A stretch of DNA of 64,000 nt, from assembly GCF_029537485.1 (NCBI RefSeq), contig NZ_JARPUS010000015.1, positions 1 to 64,000 on the forward strand. The letters run 5' to 3'. Positions within the stretch are counted from its first letter, which is position 1. The number at the start of each line of letters is the position of its first letter. Origin of the DNA: Pseudomonas sp. GOM6 (GTDB taxonomy: Bacteria > Pseudomonadota > Gammaproteobacteria > Pseudomonadales > Pseudomonadaceae). Below are positions 10,000 to 18,332 of this stretch, piece after piece. The notes beneath the pieces are model-generated. The model was not told the origin of the DNA, ran no database searches, and saw only the letters and a program-made list of their open reading frames with translations. A program made the position numbers and the translations under genes.

Positions 10000-10776
10000 T
10001 CAGAACCAATGCTGCCAGGCCAGACGTGCCGTCAACGCCAGTACTACCAGAATGAACACCGGGCGGATGAATTTCGAGCCGCCCTGAATTGCTGTCCGAG
10101 CGCCAAGGAAAGCACCCGCCATCAGCGCCAGGCCCATGCTGATGCCGAGCAGCCAGGCGACCTGGCCGGCAAAGATGAAAACGACCAGGGCCATGGCGTT
10201 GCTGACGAAGTTCATGCTGCGCGCTACGCCGCTGGCGCGCAGTAGATCGATTGGGTAAAGCAGCAGGGTGCTGACGGTCCAGAATGCGCCGGTTCCAGGG
10301 CCGGCGACACCATCGTAGAAGCCCAGTCCCAACCCTTGAGGCCACTGCCTGCGCTGGGCAATGGGACTGTCTTGCTGACCCTCGTTCTGCGGTGTCTTGC
10401 CGAACAGCAAATAAAGGCAGCAGCCGAAGATCACCGCCGGTAGCATCTGGTTGAGCCAGGAGGCGGGCAACCAGTGGGCAATAACGGCGCCGATGCAGGC
10501 GCCGATAGCCGTCGCCAGTAGAGCGTTACGCCATTCCCGCGGATTAAATAGCTTGCGGCGGTAGAAGGTGTAACTGGCGGTGGCTGAGCCGAAGGTGGCG
10601 CACAGCTTGTTGGTGCCCAGTACAAGATGCGGAGGCAGGCCGGCAGTGAGAAGGGCGGGGATTGTCAGCAATCCTCCGCCGCCAGCAATGGCGTCAATGA
10701 ATCCAGCGGTGAAGGCGACCAGGGCAAGCACCAGCACAATGCCGGGATCCATTCCCAGCTCAGGCAAGAAGGGCAT
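10000..10776 (-). CDS. TSUP family (TauE/SafE) membrane transporter
   Basis: A 258-residue integral membrane protein with about eight hydrophobic segments in two repeats. The first repeat contains AFTAGFIDAIAGGGGLLTIPALL and the second GLGFYDGVAGPGTGAFWTV, the paired glycine-rich motifs of the TauE/SafE (sulfite/organosulfonate exporter) superfamily; E. coli YfcA is of this type. The substrate, probably a small sulfur-containing or organic anion, cannot be told from sequence. The gene converges on nudC and diverges from the unknown membrane protein at 10877, with about 100 bases between starts. Start ATG 10776 has a GAG six bases upstream on the minus strand. Confidence 0.85.
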   Translation of the reverse strand: MPFLPELGMDPGIVLVLALVAFTAGFIDAIAGGGGLLTIPALLTAGLPPHLVLGTNKLCATFGSATASYTFYRRKLFNPREWRNALLATAIGACIGAVIAHWLPASWLNQMLPAVIFGCCLYLLFGKTPQNEGQQDSPIAQRRQWPQGLGLGFYDGVAGPGTGAFWTVSTLLLYPIDLLRASGVARSMNFVSNAMALVVFIFAGQVAWLLGISMGLALMAGAFLGARTAIQGGSKFIRPVFILVVLALTARLAWQHWF

Positions 10777-10876
10777 AAAAAACTCGAAGTCGATTCAAAT
10801 GTGCGGGCCAGTTGCTGGCCCGGCGAGCGGCTGCTGAGCATAATGCCGGCAAATTCACGCAGAAGGAATCGTTCCC

Positions 10877-11527
10877 ATGCAGTATGACGGCCTGGCCTGG
10901 TTCACCGGCCTGCTGGCCTTGCTGGCGCTGTTTATCGCCGCCCGCATCCTCTTCGCGCCCAACTGGTTTCTGGCTTGGCTGCGTGGCACCGTGGGCCTGG
11001 CTTTCGTCGCCTTGGCCGGGCTCATGGTTGTGATCGCCTATGATCTGCGCAGCTATGACGCGCTGGTTGAAGGTAAGCCGCTGGTCACCCTGAGCTTTCG
11101 CGCAGAAGGTGATCAGGCCTATCGGGTCACCCTGCTCGAGGGAAGTGAAGAGCGCGAGGTATTGCTCGAGGGCGATCTGTGGCAGTTGGATGCACGCCTG
11201 CTCGACTGGAAGGGCCTGGCTGCGTTGATCGGGCTGCAGTCCGGTTATCGCCTGGAGAAGTTGTCGGGCCGCTTCCTGGCCATCGAACAGCAACAGATGG
11301 CGCGTCACGCACGTGTCGAACTTGCCCGCAGCCCCTACGGCATCGACCTGTGGCGTTGGATGCGCCTGAATCAGCGTGACCTGTTTCTGTTCGATCCCGA
11401 AGCTGCGCGGGTCACCTACCTGCCGATTGCCGATGGTGCGGTGTTTGCCGTCAGCCTGACGCCGACCGGGCTGCTGGCCAAGCCTATGAACTCGGTGGCG
11501 CAACAGGCACTCACGGACTGGCAGTAA
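10877..11527 (+). CDS. Conserved membrane-anchored protein of unknown function
   Basis: A 216-residue protein with two N-terminal transmembrane segments (about residues 7-27 and 34-56) followed by a soluble domain of about 160 residues. The soluble part alternates short beta-like stretches (LVTLSFRAEGDQAYRVTLL) and basic helices, and most likely faces the periplasm or cytoplasm depending on topology. I recognise no catalytic motif. Similar proteins in pseudomonads often carry vague efflux or multidrug labels, which the sequence does not support. The gene stands alone: divergent from the TSUP gene, convergent with the channel operon, and followed by a perfect 12-bp hairpin. Confidence 0.75.
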   Translation: MQYDGLAWFTGLLALLALFIAARILFAPNWFLAWLRGTVGLAFVALAGLMVVIAYDLRSYDALVEGKPLVTLSFRAEGDQAYRVTLLEGSEEREVLLEGDLWQLDARLLDWKGLAALIGLQSGYRLEKLSGRFLAIEQQQMARHARVELARSPYGIDLWRWMRLNQRDLFLFDPEAARVTYLPIADGAVFAVSLTPTGLLAKPMNSVAQQALTDWQ

Positions 11528-11535
11528 TCTCATCG

Positions 11536-11564
11536 CAGTGTCGGGGCTAGCGGCCCCGACACTG
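11536..11564. terminator. Perfect 12-bp hairpin between convergent genes
   Basis: CAGTGTCGGGGC (11536-11547), a 5-base loop and GCCCCGACACTG (11553-11564) form an uninterrupted stem between the unknown membrane protein (+) and the channel gene (-). There is no T run on either side, so it may act as a Rho-assisted or bidirectional transcription end or as an mRNA-stabilising 3' structure. Confidence 0.55.
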
Positions 11565-11582
11565 CTGCGCTATCCGGCACCT

Positions 11583-12026
11583 TCATCCCCCCATTTTTCT
11601 CAGCTGCTGGGCATAGCGCTTGATCTCGTCGCCTACCGCGGCGGTCATGACCGCGGTGGACACACCAAACATCAGAATGCCATTGGCCGCCTCCAATGGG
11701 CTCAGCAGTTGCCATTGGGGTGACAGCACCACATCGCCATAGCCCAGGGTGGCGAATGTTACGCCGGAGAAGTACAGCGCCTGGGCAAAGGTCTCGAACT
11801 CGTCCAGCAGCACGAACAGGCTGGCCCAGATCCCCATCTGCAGAAAGTTGCCGAGCAGCATCAGCAGCATCACCAGGGCGAGGATGCCGATGTGCCTGCT
11901 GATCGAAGGCTCGCTGTGGCGCCGTTTATAGCGCACGTAATAGCGCAGGCTGATGGCCACCACCAGTGCCTGCAGCAACAGGCACAGCAGCATCACCGGC
12001 AAGCCGATCATCAGGTTCATGAGCAT
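11583..12026 (-). CDS. Two-TM potassium channel-like protein
   Basis: A 147-residue membrane protein with three to four hydrophobic segments and a pore loop ending in the K+-selectivity filter TLGYGD, followed by a last helix (ANGILMFGVSTAVMTAAV). This is the Ion_trans_2 family architecture without a regulatory RCK domain, so it would be a minimal ion-conducting subunit in the inner membrane. The start (ATG 12026) overlaps the stop of the DUF2955 gene by 10 bases and a Shine-Dalgarno AAGGA lies inside that gene, making it the last gene of a five-gene operon that is otherwise concerned with efflux. Confidence 0.85.
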   Translation of the reverse strand: MLMNLMIGLPVMLLCLLLQALVVAISLRYYVRYKRRHSEPSISRHIGILALVMLLMLLGNFLQMGIWASLFVLLDEFETFAQALYFSGVTFATLGYGDVVLSPQWQLLSPLEAANGILMFGVSTAVMTAAVGDEIKRYAQQLRKMGG

Positions 12027-13054
12027 GCGGGGATTCCTTGTTTAGGGGCTGCGCGGCGGTCGAGTAGGTAGACCGCCGCGCAGGCATAGAGGGTGACGAG
12101 TAGAAACAGGCCCATGCGCAGCGCAAAGGCGCTATACACATCCTTGCCGGCGGCGCTGTCCTGCACCGACTGGCCGAGCAGAATGATCAGGGTGGCACAG
12201 GTGTTGAGCCAGAACCCCGGGGTCAGGCTGTTACTGACCAGTTGGTAGAGGCGCCGGGCCAGGAGCAATGCGAACAGCAGCATCAGCAGGAAGAACAGCC
12301 ACAGGTGCGGGCAAATACTCAGCACGGCCCAGAAGAGGATGGCGAGTAGACCGCCGAGCAGTGTCGAACCAAGCAGTTCCCGCCCAGCGTTACGGGCGCT
12401 TACTCCACAGACCTGCTGCCCCAGGCTGGCGGATTTCATCACCAGTGGCATGTAGCTGGCCGGGTTGATCATCGCCAGCAACCAGGCCGGCAGCACCACC
12501 AACATGGCACGCAAAGCGACCCAGTTGGCTTGTTCCAGTGGCTGTGCTGCCGCCGCCTTGGCTGGCGGCAACCCTTTAGGCTCCGGGAACAGCCAGTGGC
12601 TGACGGCTACGCACAGCGTGGTCAGCAGCACCGCCTTGAGCAGGCCTTCGATCACCAGTTGGCCGAGTGCCATGGATGTGGTGCTGGCTGCAGTGATCAT
12701 GGTCAGGCCAACCACCATCAGGTTGCTCAATAGGCCGTTGCCGCCACGCAGGCCGTAGCGAAAACAGAAGAACAGACCCAGGGCGACCAGCAGTACGCCG
12801 GCAAAAGGCTGGTGATCCAGTAGGGGAGCCAGTAGCAGTCCGCTACCGGTGGTAAGTGCCACCACCAGTGCCAGCGCCAGCCCAGCCTTGAGGCTCAGCG
12901 GCTGGTTGCGCAGTATCAATAGGAATAGCACCAGCAAAGGCGTCAGAAAGGGAATAGGCAGGGCCAGGCCAAAGCCCAGCGCAGTGCCGAGGGCTACTCC
13001 GAATGCCAGGCGCAGGGCGCGTTGTGGGCGGGGGTCGAGCATGTCAGTAGGCAA
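12017..13054 (-). CDS. DUF2955 (FUSC-like) inner-membrane protein
   Basis: A 345-residue protein with about ten to eleven hydrophobic segments in two blocks separated by a hydrophilic middle part (about residues 160-185), the layout of fusaric-acid-resistance/aromatic-acid efflux (FUSC, AaeB) proteins. I assign it to the DUF2955 family from the N-terminal RPQRALRLAFGVALGTALGF pattern and its position next to an HlyD adaptor. It probably forms the inner-membrane pump of a tripartite exporter with the adaptor (11-base overlap) and the NodT-type outer-membrane factor encoded upstream. Substrate unknown. Confidence 0.8.
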   Translation of the reverse strand: MPTDMLDPRPQRALRLAFGVALGTALGFGLALPIPFLTPLLVLFLLILRNQPLSLKAGLALALVVALTTGSGLLLAPLLDHQPFAGVLLVALGLFFCFRYGLRGGNGLLSNLMVVGLTMITAASTTSMALGQLVIEGLLKAVLLTTLCVAVSHWLFPEPKGLPPAKAAAAQPLEQANWVALRAMLVVLPAWLLAMINPASYMPLVMKSASLGQQVCGVSARNAGRELLGSTLLGGLLAILFWAVLSICPHLWLFFLLMLLFALLLARRLYQLVSNSLTPGFWLNTCATLIILLGQSVQDSAAGKDVYSAFALRMGLFLLVTLYACAAVYLLDRRAAPKQGIPACS

Positions 13055-14141
13055 ACGATAGCCAGCTCATCAGGCGCAGAAAGGCGCGGCCGAGCAGGTT
13101 GAGCGGGTTCCCCTCGCTCGGGAAGGCCATTACCTCGGCCTGGCCGCCGACGCGTAGCCCCTGGTAAGTACCCAACTCGCCCGGCTCGAACTCCACCACC
13201 ACGGGAAAGCGCTGGGCGGCGCGTAGCCAGTCGCGGCTGTTCTGTACGCTTGGCAGGCTGCCTGGGGGTGTGGGCTGGCTGGCACTGATGCCGTAGCCGA
13301 TGCTGCGGATTTTGCCTCGATAGACATGCCCGGGGCGGGCGTCCAGAACGATGGCCACGGGCGTGCCGGGTTGTAGGTGGCCGAGGTTGTTTTCGGTCAT
13401 TTCGGCGTTGATCCACAGGTCATTGAGTGCGATCAATGTCAGCTGCGGGCTGCCTGCACCGGCGAACTGCCCGGCCTCGATGCGCAAGTCTGTAACCAGC
13501 CCGGTGGACGCGGCGCGAACCTGGGTCTTGGCCAGATCCAGTTCGGCCTTTTCCAGGGCTGAGGCGGCGCTGCGTAGACGGGCATTGTCTTCGCCGCTCC
13601 CTCCCTCGGTCTCGCGAGCTTGCTCGACCTGCGCCTCGGCGGCAGCAACCTGGGCGCGGGCTTGAGTCAAGGTGGCGCGGGACACCTCCAGACGGCGTAG
13701 AGAGATAGTGCCGGAGTCCTCTCGGTACAAGCGCTCCAGGCGGTCGCGATCCTGGCGTGCTTTGAGTTCGCCGGCTTGCGCGGCGCGCAGGTTGGCCTGA
13801 GCCGAGTCGATGGCGGCAGTGCTGGCGCCGACCTGACCCCTCATGTTTTCCAGCTCGGCGCGTGCCTTGGCGACTGCAATCTCATAGGGCTCTCGGTCGA
13901 TCTCGAAGAGCACCTCGCCAGCCTTGACCATCTGGTTGTTGCCCACTTTTACGGCCGTCACGCGTCCTGCGACTTCTGGCGCCACGCCCACTACATAGGC
14001 CTGTACCCGCGCCTGTTGGGTATAGGGGGTGAAACGGTCGGCTCCCAGATACCAGAGCAGGCTCAGACCCACCAGCGCAAGCACGATCTGCACGCCGCGG
14101 CGGCTGGGGTCGGCCTGCTGAGTCTTGGCCTTGTCATTCAT
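13044..14141 (-). CDS. HlyD/EmrA-type membrane fusion (adaptor) protein
   Basis: A 365-residue periplasmic adaptor anchored by one N-terminal transmembrane helix (about 18-36, VQIVLALVGLSLLWYLGAD). The biotinyl-lipoyl-like half-motifs VAPEVAGRVTAVKVGNNQMVKAGEVLFEID and the later KTQVRAASTGLVTDLRIEAG flank a long alpha-helical hairpin (about 90-190), and a beta-barrel domain follows. It bridges the inner-membrane DUF2955 pump and the outer-membrane channel. Start and stop overlap the neighbouring genes by 8 and 11 bases, so the three efflux components are translationally coupled. Confidence 0.93.
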   Translation of the reverse strand: MNDKAKTQQADPSRRGVQIVLALVGLSLLWYLGADRFTPYTQQARVQAYVVGVAPEVAGRVTAVKVGNNQMVKAGEVLFEIDREPYEIAVAKARAELENMRGQVGASTAAIDSAQANLRAAQAGELKARQDRDRLERLYREDSGTISLRRLEVSRATLTQARAQVAAAEAQVEQARETEGGSGEDNARLRSAASALEKAELDLAKTQVRAASTGLVTDLRIEAGQFAGAGSPQLTLIALNDLWINAEMTENNLGHLQPGTPVAIVLDARPGHVYRGKIRSIGYGISASQPTPPGSLPSVQNSRDWLRAAQRFPVVVEFEPGELGTYQGLRVGGQAEVMAFPSEGNPLNLLGRAFLRLMSWLSFAY

Positions 14142-15651
14142 CTGGCGAGGTCTCCGGTCGGTTGGTATCGTCGAGCAGTTCGCCCCAGTCGGTGCGCTGA
14201 CTCATCTGCTCGCGGGTAGTGGCGGGCAGCAAGGGTTGTGGCGTGGTCCAGCCGCCACCCAAGGCACGGTAAAGATCAATCAGGTTGCTGACGGCCGCAC
14301 TGCGGGCTACCAGGTAGCCATCCTGCTGGGCGAACAGGGCCCGCTGGGCATCGAGTACGCGCTGGAAGTCCGAATAACCTTCGCGGTACTGAGCGCTGGC
14401 CAAGGTCAGGGAGCGTTCAGCTGAGGAGGCTGCCTCGCGCAGGATACGTTCGCGTTCCAGGGCCTTGAGCAGTCCAGTGGCGGCGTCATCGGCCTCGCGA
14501 GCGGCTTGCTGCACGCGGTTTCGGTAGGCCTCAATCAACTGTTGCAGGCGAGCGTCCTGTACGCGCACGTTGTTGCGAAGACGGCCATGGTCGAACAGGT
14601 TCCAGGTCAGGCTGGGGCCGCCGCCATAGCTCACGGTGTCCGAGCTGCCAGCCTGATCGCTGGCAGACCAACCGATGCTGCCGAGCAAGCTGAGCGAGGG
14701 GTAAAGGTCGGTTTGCGCTACGCCGATCAGGGCCGACTGTGCCGCGACCTGCAATTCGGCAGCGCGGACGTCGGGCCTGCGTAACAGCAGTTGCGCGGGC
14801 ACTTCGTTGATCAGCGCGTGGTCGACCAACGGAATCAGGCCGGTCTGTTCCTGCAGCTCAACCAGTCCGTTGGGCGGTAGACCCAGCAGAACCGAGATTG
14901 TATTGCGGGTTTGGGCGACTTGGGTTTCGAACTCGGGGATGCTGCTGAGGGTTCCCAGCCACTGGGTTTTGGCCTGTTGCAGGTCGAGTTCGGCGCTGTT
15001 GCCGCTTTTGAACAGGCGTTCGGTGATTTCCAGGCTGCGCTTCTGGCGTTTGGCGTTCTCACGGGCGATGCGCAGGCGGGCTTCGGCGGTACGCAGGCTG
15101 AAGTAGCTTTGCGCGACTTGGGCGCGTAGCAGTACCAATGCATCCTGATAGTTGGCATGGGCGGCAAAATAGGCGGCATCGGCGGATTCAATGGCGCGCG
15201 CATAGCGCCCCCAGAAGTCCAGCTCCCAGCCGATGTCAAAGCCGGCGGAGTATTGCCAGGCAGTCAGATCCTGCGGGTTGTTGCCGTCGTATTGGTTTCG
15301 ATCCAGATACAGCGCATCGGCGCTGGCTTGCTGTACTTGTGGATAGCGTCCGCTGCGGGCGATGCCGAGCTGAGCCCTGGCCTCGAGGATGCGCAGGGCA
15401 GCGATGCGCAAGTTGGGGTTGCCGGCGTCTGCCAGCTCAATCAGACGGTTGAGCACGGGGTCGTTGAACAGCCTCCACCAGTGCTGAGGTGATGCCTGTT
15501 CCTGCTGCACGCTGGCGCTCTGCAGCGCGCTGCTCTGCCAGTGCTCAATCCAGTCTTCGCGTGGCGTTTGAAAGTCCGGCCCCAGGCGTACGCAGCCGCC
15601 AAGAGCGGCTGCGGCCAGCACTAACCAGGGACGGTAGCCATCACGCCTCAT
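14134..15651 (-). CDS. NodT/OprM-family outer-membrane efflux lipoprotein
   Basis: A 505-residue TolC-like channel subunit. The start MRRDGYRPWLVLAAAALGGC carries a lipoprotein signal with lipobox LGGC (acylated Cys at about residue 20), followed by the family entry motif VRLGPDFQTP. Two repeats of long amphipathic helices and the VAQSYFSLRTAEARL and LLRRPDVRAAELQVAAQSA motifs are typical of OprM/NodT. I prefer ATG 15651, with AAGG just upstream, over the longer frame because only this start gives the signal peptide. It overlaps the AI-2E gene by 11 bases and the HlyD gene by 8. Confidence 0.93.
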   Translation of the reverse strand: MRRDGYRPWLVLAAAALGGCVRLGPDFQTPREDWIEHWQSSALQSASVQQEQASPQHWWRLFNDPVLNRLIELADAGNPNLRIAALRILEARAQLGIARSGRYPQVQQASADALYLDRNQYDGNNPQDLTAWQYSAGFDIGWELDFWGRYARAIESADAAYFAAHANYQDALVLLRAQVAQSYFSLRTAEARLRIARENAKRQKRSLEITERLFKSGNSAELDLQQAKTQWLGTLSSIPEFETQVAQTRNTISVLLGLPPNGLVELQEQTGLIPLVDHALINEVPAQLLLRRPDVRAAELQVAAQSALIGVAQTDLYPSLSLLGSIGWSASDQAGSSDTVSYGGGPSLTWNLFDHGRLRNNVRVQDARLQQLIEAYRNRVQQAAREADDAATGLLKALERERILREAASSAERSLTLASAQYREGYSDFQRVLDAQRALFAQQDGYLVARSAAVSNLIDLYRALGGGWTTPQPLLPATTREQMSQRTDWGELLDDTNRPETSPDE

Positions 15652-16732
15652 CCTTGACCTGGGGCGGCTGTTGATCCACCCATTGCCAGAACAGCTTGTA
15701 GCCGACGGCCAGCAGCACCGGGCCAATGAACAGGCCGATAATGCCGCCTACGACCATGCCGCCCAGCGCGCCGATCAGCACCACGGGCATAGGAACGTCC
15801 ACGCCACGGCCCAGCAACAGTGGCTTGAGCACGTTATCGGCAAGACCTGCGACGAAGGTGTAGATGGCAAAGATGATGACCGCCAGGCTGGCGCCCTCGG
15901 TGAAGAAAACGTAAGCGATCACTGGCAGTGTGATCAGGGTGGCAGGCAGCTGCATGATGCCGATGATCAATACGGCCAGGGCCAGTAGCCCCGCGCCGGG
16001 CACCCCTTTGATGATGAAGCCTGCGCCGATCAGAAGCATCTGGATGAAGGCAATACCGATCACGCCTTGGGCAACCGCGCGAATGGTGGCAGTGCACAGG
16101 GCGACTATGTCCTTGCCGTGGCCTTCGGCGGCGACTCGGTTGGCGATACGCAGGGCGCTGGCATGACCTGTTTGGCCATAGGCCATGATGATGCCGGCGA
16201 TGATCAATGAGCCAATGAATACCAGCAGACCGACACTGGCCCCTGCCAGTTTGCCCAGTAGCCCCAGCGCGGCGCCTTTCAGGTGGGGGGCTGCTTGCTG
16301 CAGGGCACTGCTCACATCTGCGGCGGTCTGCGCCCAGAAGGCATAGAGCGGCTTACCAATCAGCGGCCATTCACTCACGCTGGCGGGTGGTGCTGGGATA
16401 TGCACGCCATCTTGCTTGACGACGGCAATGGCGCTCTGCACCGACTCGGTCAGCGAGGCACCGAGCAGGTAGGCAGGGATCAACAGAATGCCGACGGCGA
16501 TGATCACCAGCAGGGTTGCGGCTCGCCCTTCACCGCCCCCCACGCGTGACTTGAGCATGCCATGCAATGGGTAAAGGGTTACGGCGAGAATAAGTGCCCA
16601 GGCCATCAGGCTGAGGAAGGGATGGAATACTTCGTAGCAGGCCACGACCAGGGTGGCGATAAGACCGGCGCGAATCAGCGTGTCGAGCAGTGTGCGAGGG
16701 ATGCGGGGGTCGATCGGTGGAAGGTCGGACAT
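15641..16732 (-). CDS. AI-2E family transporter (TqsA/PerM-like)
   Basis: A 363-residue inner-membrane protein with about seven to eight hydrophobic spans, including LATLVVACYEVFHPFLSLMAWALILAV near the N-terminus and GFIIKGVPGAGLLALAVLIIG and GGMVVGGIIGLFIGPVLLAVGYKL near the C-terminus, the pattern of the AI-2E transporter (UPF0118) family. Members include the E. coli AI-2 exporter TqsA and Na+/H+ antiporters, so the substrate is not predictable. ATG 16732 has AGGAACCC directly upstream. First gene of the operon running to 11583; a 34-base imperfect dyad lies 43 bases upstream of the start. Confidence 0.88.
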   Translation of the reverse strand: MSDLPPIDPRIPRTLLDTLIRAGLIATLVVACYEVFHPFLSLMAWALILAVTLYPLHGMLKSRVGGGEGRAATLLVIIAVGILLIPAYLLGASLTESVQSAIAVVKQDGVHIPAPPASVSEWPLIGKPLYAFWAQTAADVSSALQQAAPHLKGAALGLLGKLAGASVGLLVFIGSLIIAGIIMAYGQTGHASALRIANRVAAEGHGKDIVALCTATIRAVAQGVIGIAFIQMLLIGAGFIIKGVPGAGLLALAVLIIGIMQLPATLITLPVIAYVFFTEGASLAVIIFAIYTFVAGLADNVLKPLLLGRGVDVPMPVVLIGALGGMVVGGIIGLFIGPVLLAVGYKLFWQWVDQQPPQVKDEA

Positions 16733-16774
16733 GAGGGGTTCCTTTCCTGAGTCTGGATATGTGGCCCGACGCCT

Positions 16775-16808
16775 AGAGCGGGCTACGCCAGTTAGCGTAG
16801 TTCGCTCT
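16775..16808. promoter_or_regulatory. 34-bp interrupted dyad upstream of the efflux operon
   Basis: AGAGCG-GG-CTACGC, a 6-base centre and GCGTAG-TT-CGCTCT form two concentric 6-bp inverted repeats separated by 2-base mismatches. The size fits a dimeric repressor operator (TetR or MarR type) or a 5'-leader hairpin of the minus-strand operon. No regulator gene is adjacent. Confidence 0.4.
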
Positions 16809-16997
16809 ATGGAAGTCTGCTGCAACGTCGCTCTAGTTCTTGCTTGCCGTTTTTGAGCGTGAACTGAAGCGTAGTGAGGCGAGCGATCAGCACCTTTTCA
16901 GTGCGCGCCGAAGATCGCAGCATGAGGTTACGCGCTATTACCCCCCCACATGGATTTACCTGGGAGGGGCCAGGCAGCACTCCCGATCAGATCCGCG

Positions 16998-17028
16998 GCG
17001 GCTCGGCTTCCTTGGCCAGACGAGCCGC
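16998..17028 (-). terminator. Possible terminator hairpin downstream of nadE
   Basis: GCGGCTCG (16998-17005) and CGAGCCGC (17021-17028) pair as an 8-bp stem with a 15-base loop starting 17 bases after the nadE stop. No T run follows on the minus strand, so this is weak. Confidence 0.3.
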
Positions 17029-17044
17029 CTTGCTCAGGGCGGGT

Positions 17045-17872
17045 TCAGGGCACCAATGGCAGCTCACGCTTGTGGCGGGTGTTGTCGTAGGTGCGCACGA
17101 TGATGGCATAGGCCTCATCGCTGACTTTTTCGCCATGCAGGAAGGCATCGATTTCGGCATAGCTGACGCCGTGAGCTTCTTCGTCGGGTTTGCCTGGGCG
17201 CAGTTCTTCCAGGTCGGCGGTCGGGGTTTTCATCACCAGATGCTGCGGTGCACCCAGGTGCTTGGCGATGGCACGCACCTGGTTTTTTACCAGCCCGGAG
17301 AGTGGTGCCAGGTCGCAGGCACCATCACCGAACTTGGTAAAGAAACCCATGACTGCTTCGGCCGCATGGTCGGTGCCGATGACCAGGCCGTTATTGGCGT
17401 TGGCGATGGCGAACTGGGCGACCATGCGAATGCGCGCCTTGATATTGCCCACCACGAAATCGCGGCGGGCGTCGCTGAGCTGCTGCAGGTGGGTGACCTG
17501 CTCGCCGAGGCCATGCACGCTGCCGGCGATGTTGACAGTGTCTTCCTCGTCGGCGCGGATGAATTTCAGTGAGTCCTGGGCATCGTGTTCGTCGTGCTGG
17601 CTGTTATGCGGCAGGCGCACGGCGATGAAACGATAGGCTGAGTCACCTGTTTCTGCGCGCAGTTCCTCGACCGATAGCTGGGCCAGGCGGCCGGCGGTGA
17701 GCGAGTCGACACCGCCACTGATGCCCAACACCAGCACTTTGAGGCCGGAATTTTTCAGGCAGTTCTTGATGAAGGCTTTACGCTTGTCGATCTGTGCCAG
17801 CAGGGCGGCTTCGTCGGCGAACGGCGGCACTACGTCCAGCGCGGCGGCGATTTCAGCTTGGCGGTTGCTCAT
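17045..17872 (-). CDS. nadE: NH3-dependent NAD+ synthetase
   Basis: Last step of NAD+ synthesis: amidation of deamido-NAD+ with ammonia and ATP. The 275-residue length is that of the ammonia-dependent single-domain enzyme, lacking an N-terminal glutaminase. The ATP pyrophosphatase P-loop SGGVDS is at 52-57, and [33 protein letters not shown] and HKRELP are characteristic. ATG 17872 has GAGGA seven bases upstream; the open frame continues further but without features. pncB, often next to nadE in pseudomonads, is not seen here. Confidence 0.95.
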   Translation of the reverse strand: MSNRQAEIAAALDVVPPFADEAALLAQIDKRKAFIKNCLKNSGLKVLVLGISGGVDSLTAGRLAQLSVEELRAETGDSAYRFIAVRLPHNSQHDEHDAQDSLKFIRADEEDTVNIAGSVHGLGEQVTHLQQLSDARRDFVVGNIKARIRMVAQFAIANANNGLVIGTDHAAEAVMGFFTKFGDGACDLAPLSGLVKNQVRAIAKHLGAPQHLVMKTPTADLEELRPGKPDEEAHGVSYAEIDAFLHGEKVSDEAYAIIVRTYDNTRHKRELPLVP

Positions 17873-18332
17873 GTCGGAGTCCTCGTAGGCGAAAAAGTAT
17901 TCAGGTAGCAGACGAACTGTTCGTCGCAGCACCGGGTACGCCCAGTGCATCAAAAATCTTGGCCAGCGGCTGGTCATGGCAGGCCGTCAGAGTGATGACG
18001 ATGTTCATCGAAACGCGCCGGGCATGTCACAGATCAGCTGGATGTTGAAGCTTACGTTGATCCGCCCATGCAGTGCACGATAGCGCTGCAGTGATTTTCC
18101 AGAAGGCTGTTTGCCATTGGCGGTTGCTGGCGTGACAGAAGCCTTCTTGGTCGGAAGAAATCAACGCGAATGGTCGCGGGTGATGGGGCTTCGCCGGTGA
18201 TGGCATTTTGCTGTTGAGTTAGTGCGTGAACTTGGTCTTTCAGTCGGCTAATCTGCCCTAAGCGACAGAATTTCTGCCAGGAAGGCGTTAATCCCCATGC
18301 GGTCAGCCTCCTGCTCCGCAGAAGGTCATTTC
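17873..18332. other. 460-bp intergenic region nadE / cupredoxin operon
   Basis: Divergent region with the promoters of nadE (-) and the cupredoxin/EAL operon (+). A 35-codon minus-strand frame (17901-18008, starting [11 protein letters not shown]) ends 28 bases before nadE but has no ribosome binding site. Upstream of it another minus-strand frame without a start codon ends ICDMPGAFR. Both could be chance or remnants of a decayed gene. An 8-bp inverted repeat (AGAAGGCT 18101-18108, AGCCTTCT 18140-18147) is also present. No promoter could be fixed with confidence. Confidence 0.45.

Larger units (their letters stand above)
16733..17044. other. 312-bp intergenic region nadE / AI-2E operon
   Basis: Both flanking genes are on the minus strand, so this holds the 3' end of nadE and the promoter of the AI-2E/efflux operon. 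It contains the dyad at 16775-16808 and a possible terminator hairpin at 16998-17028. A seven-C tract lies at about 16942-16948. I see no convincing open frame; an apparent coding stretch just past the nadE stop is out of frame and has no start. Confidence 0.5.
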
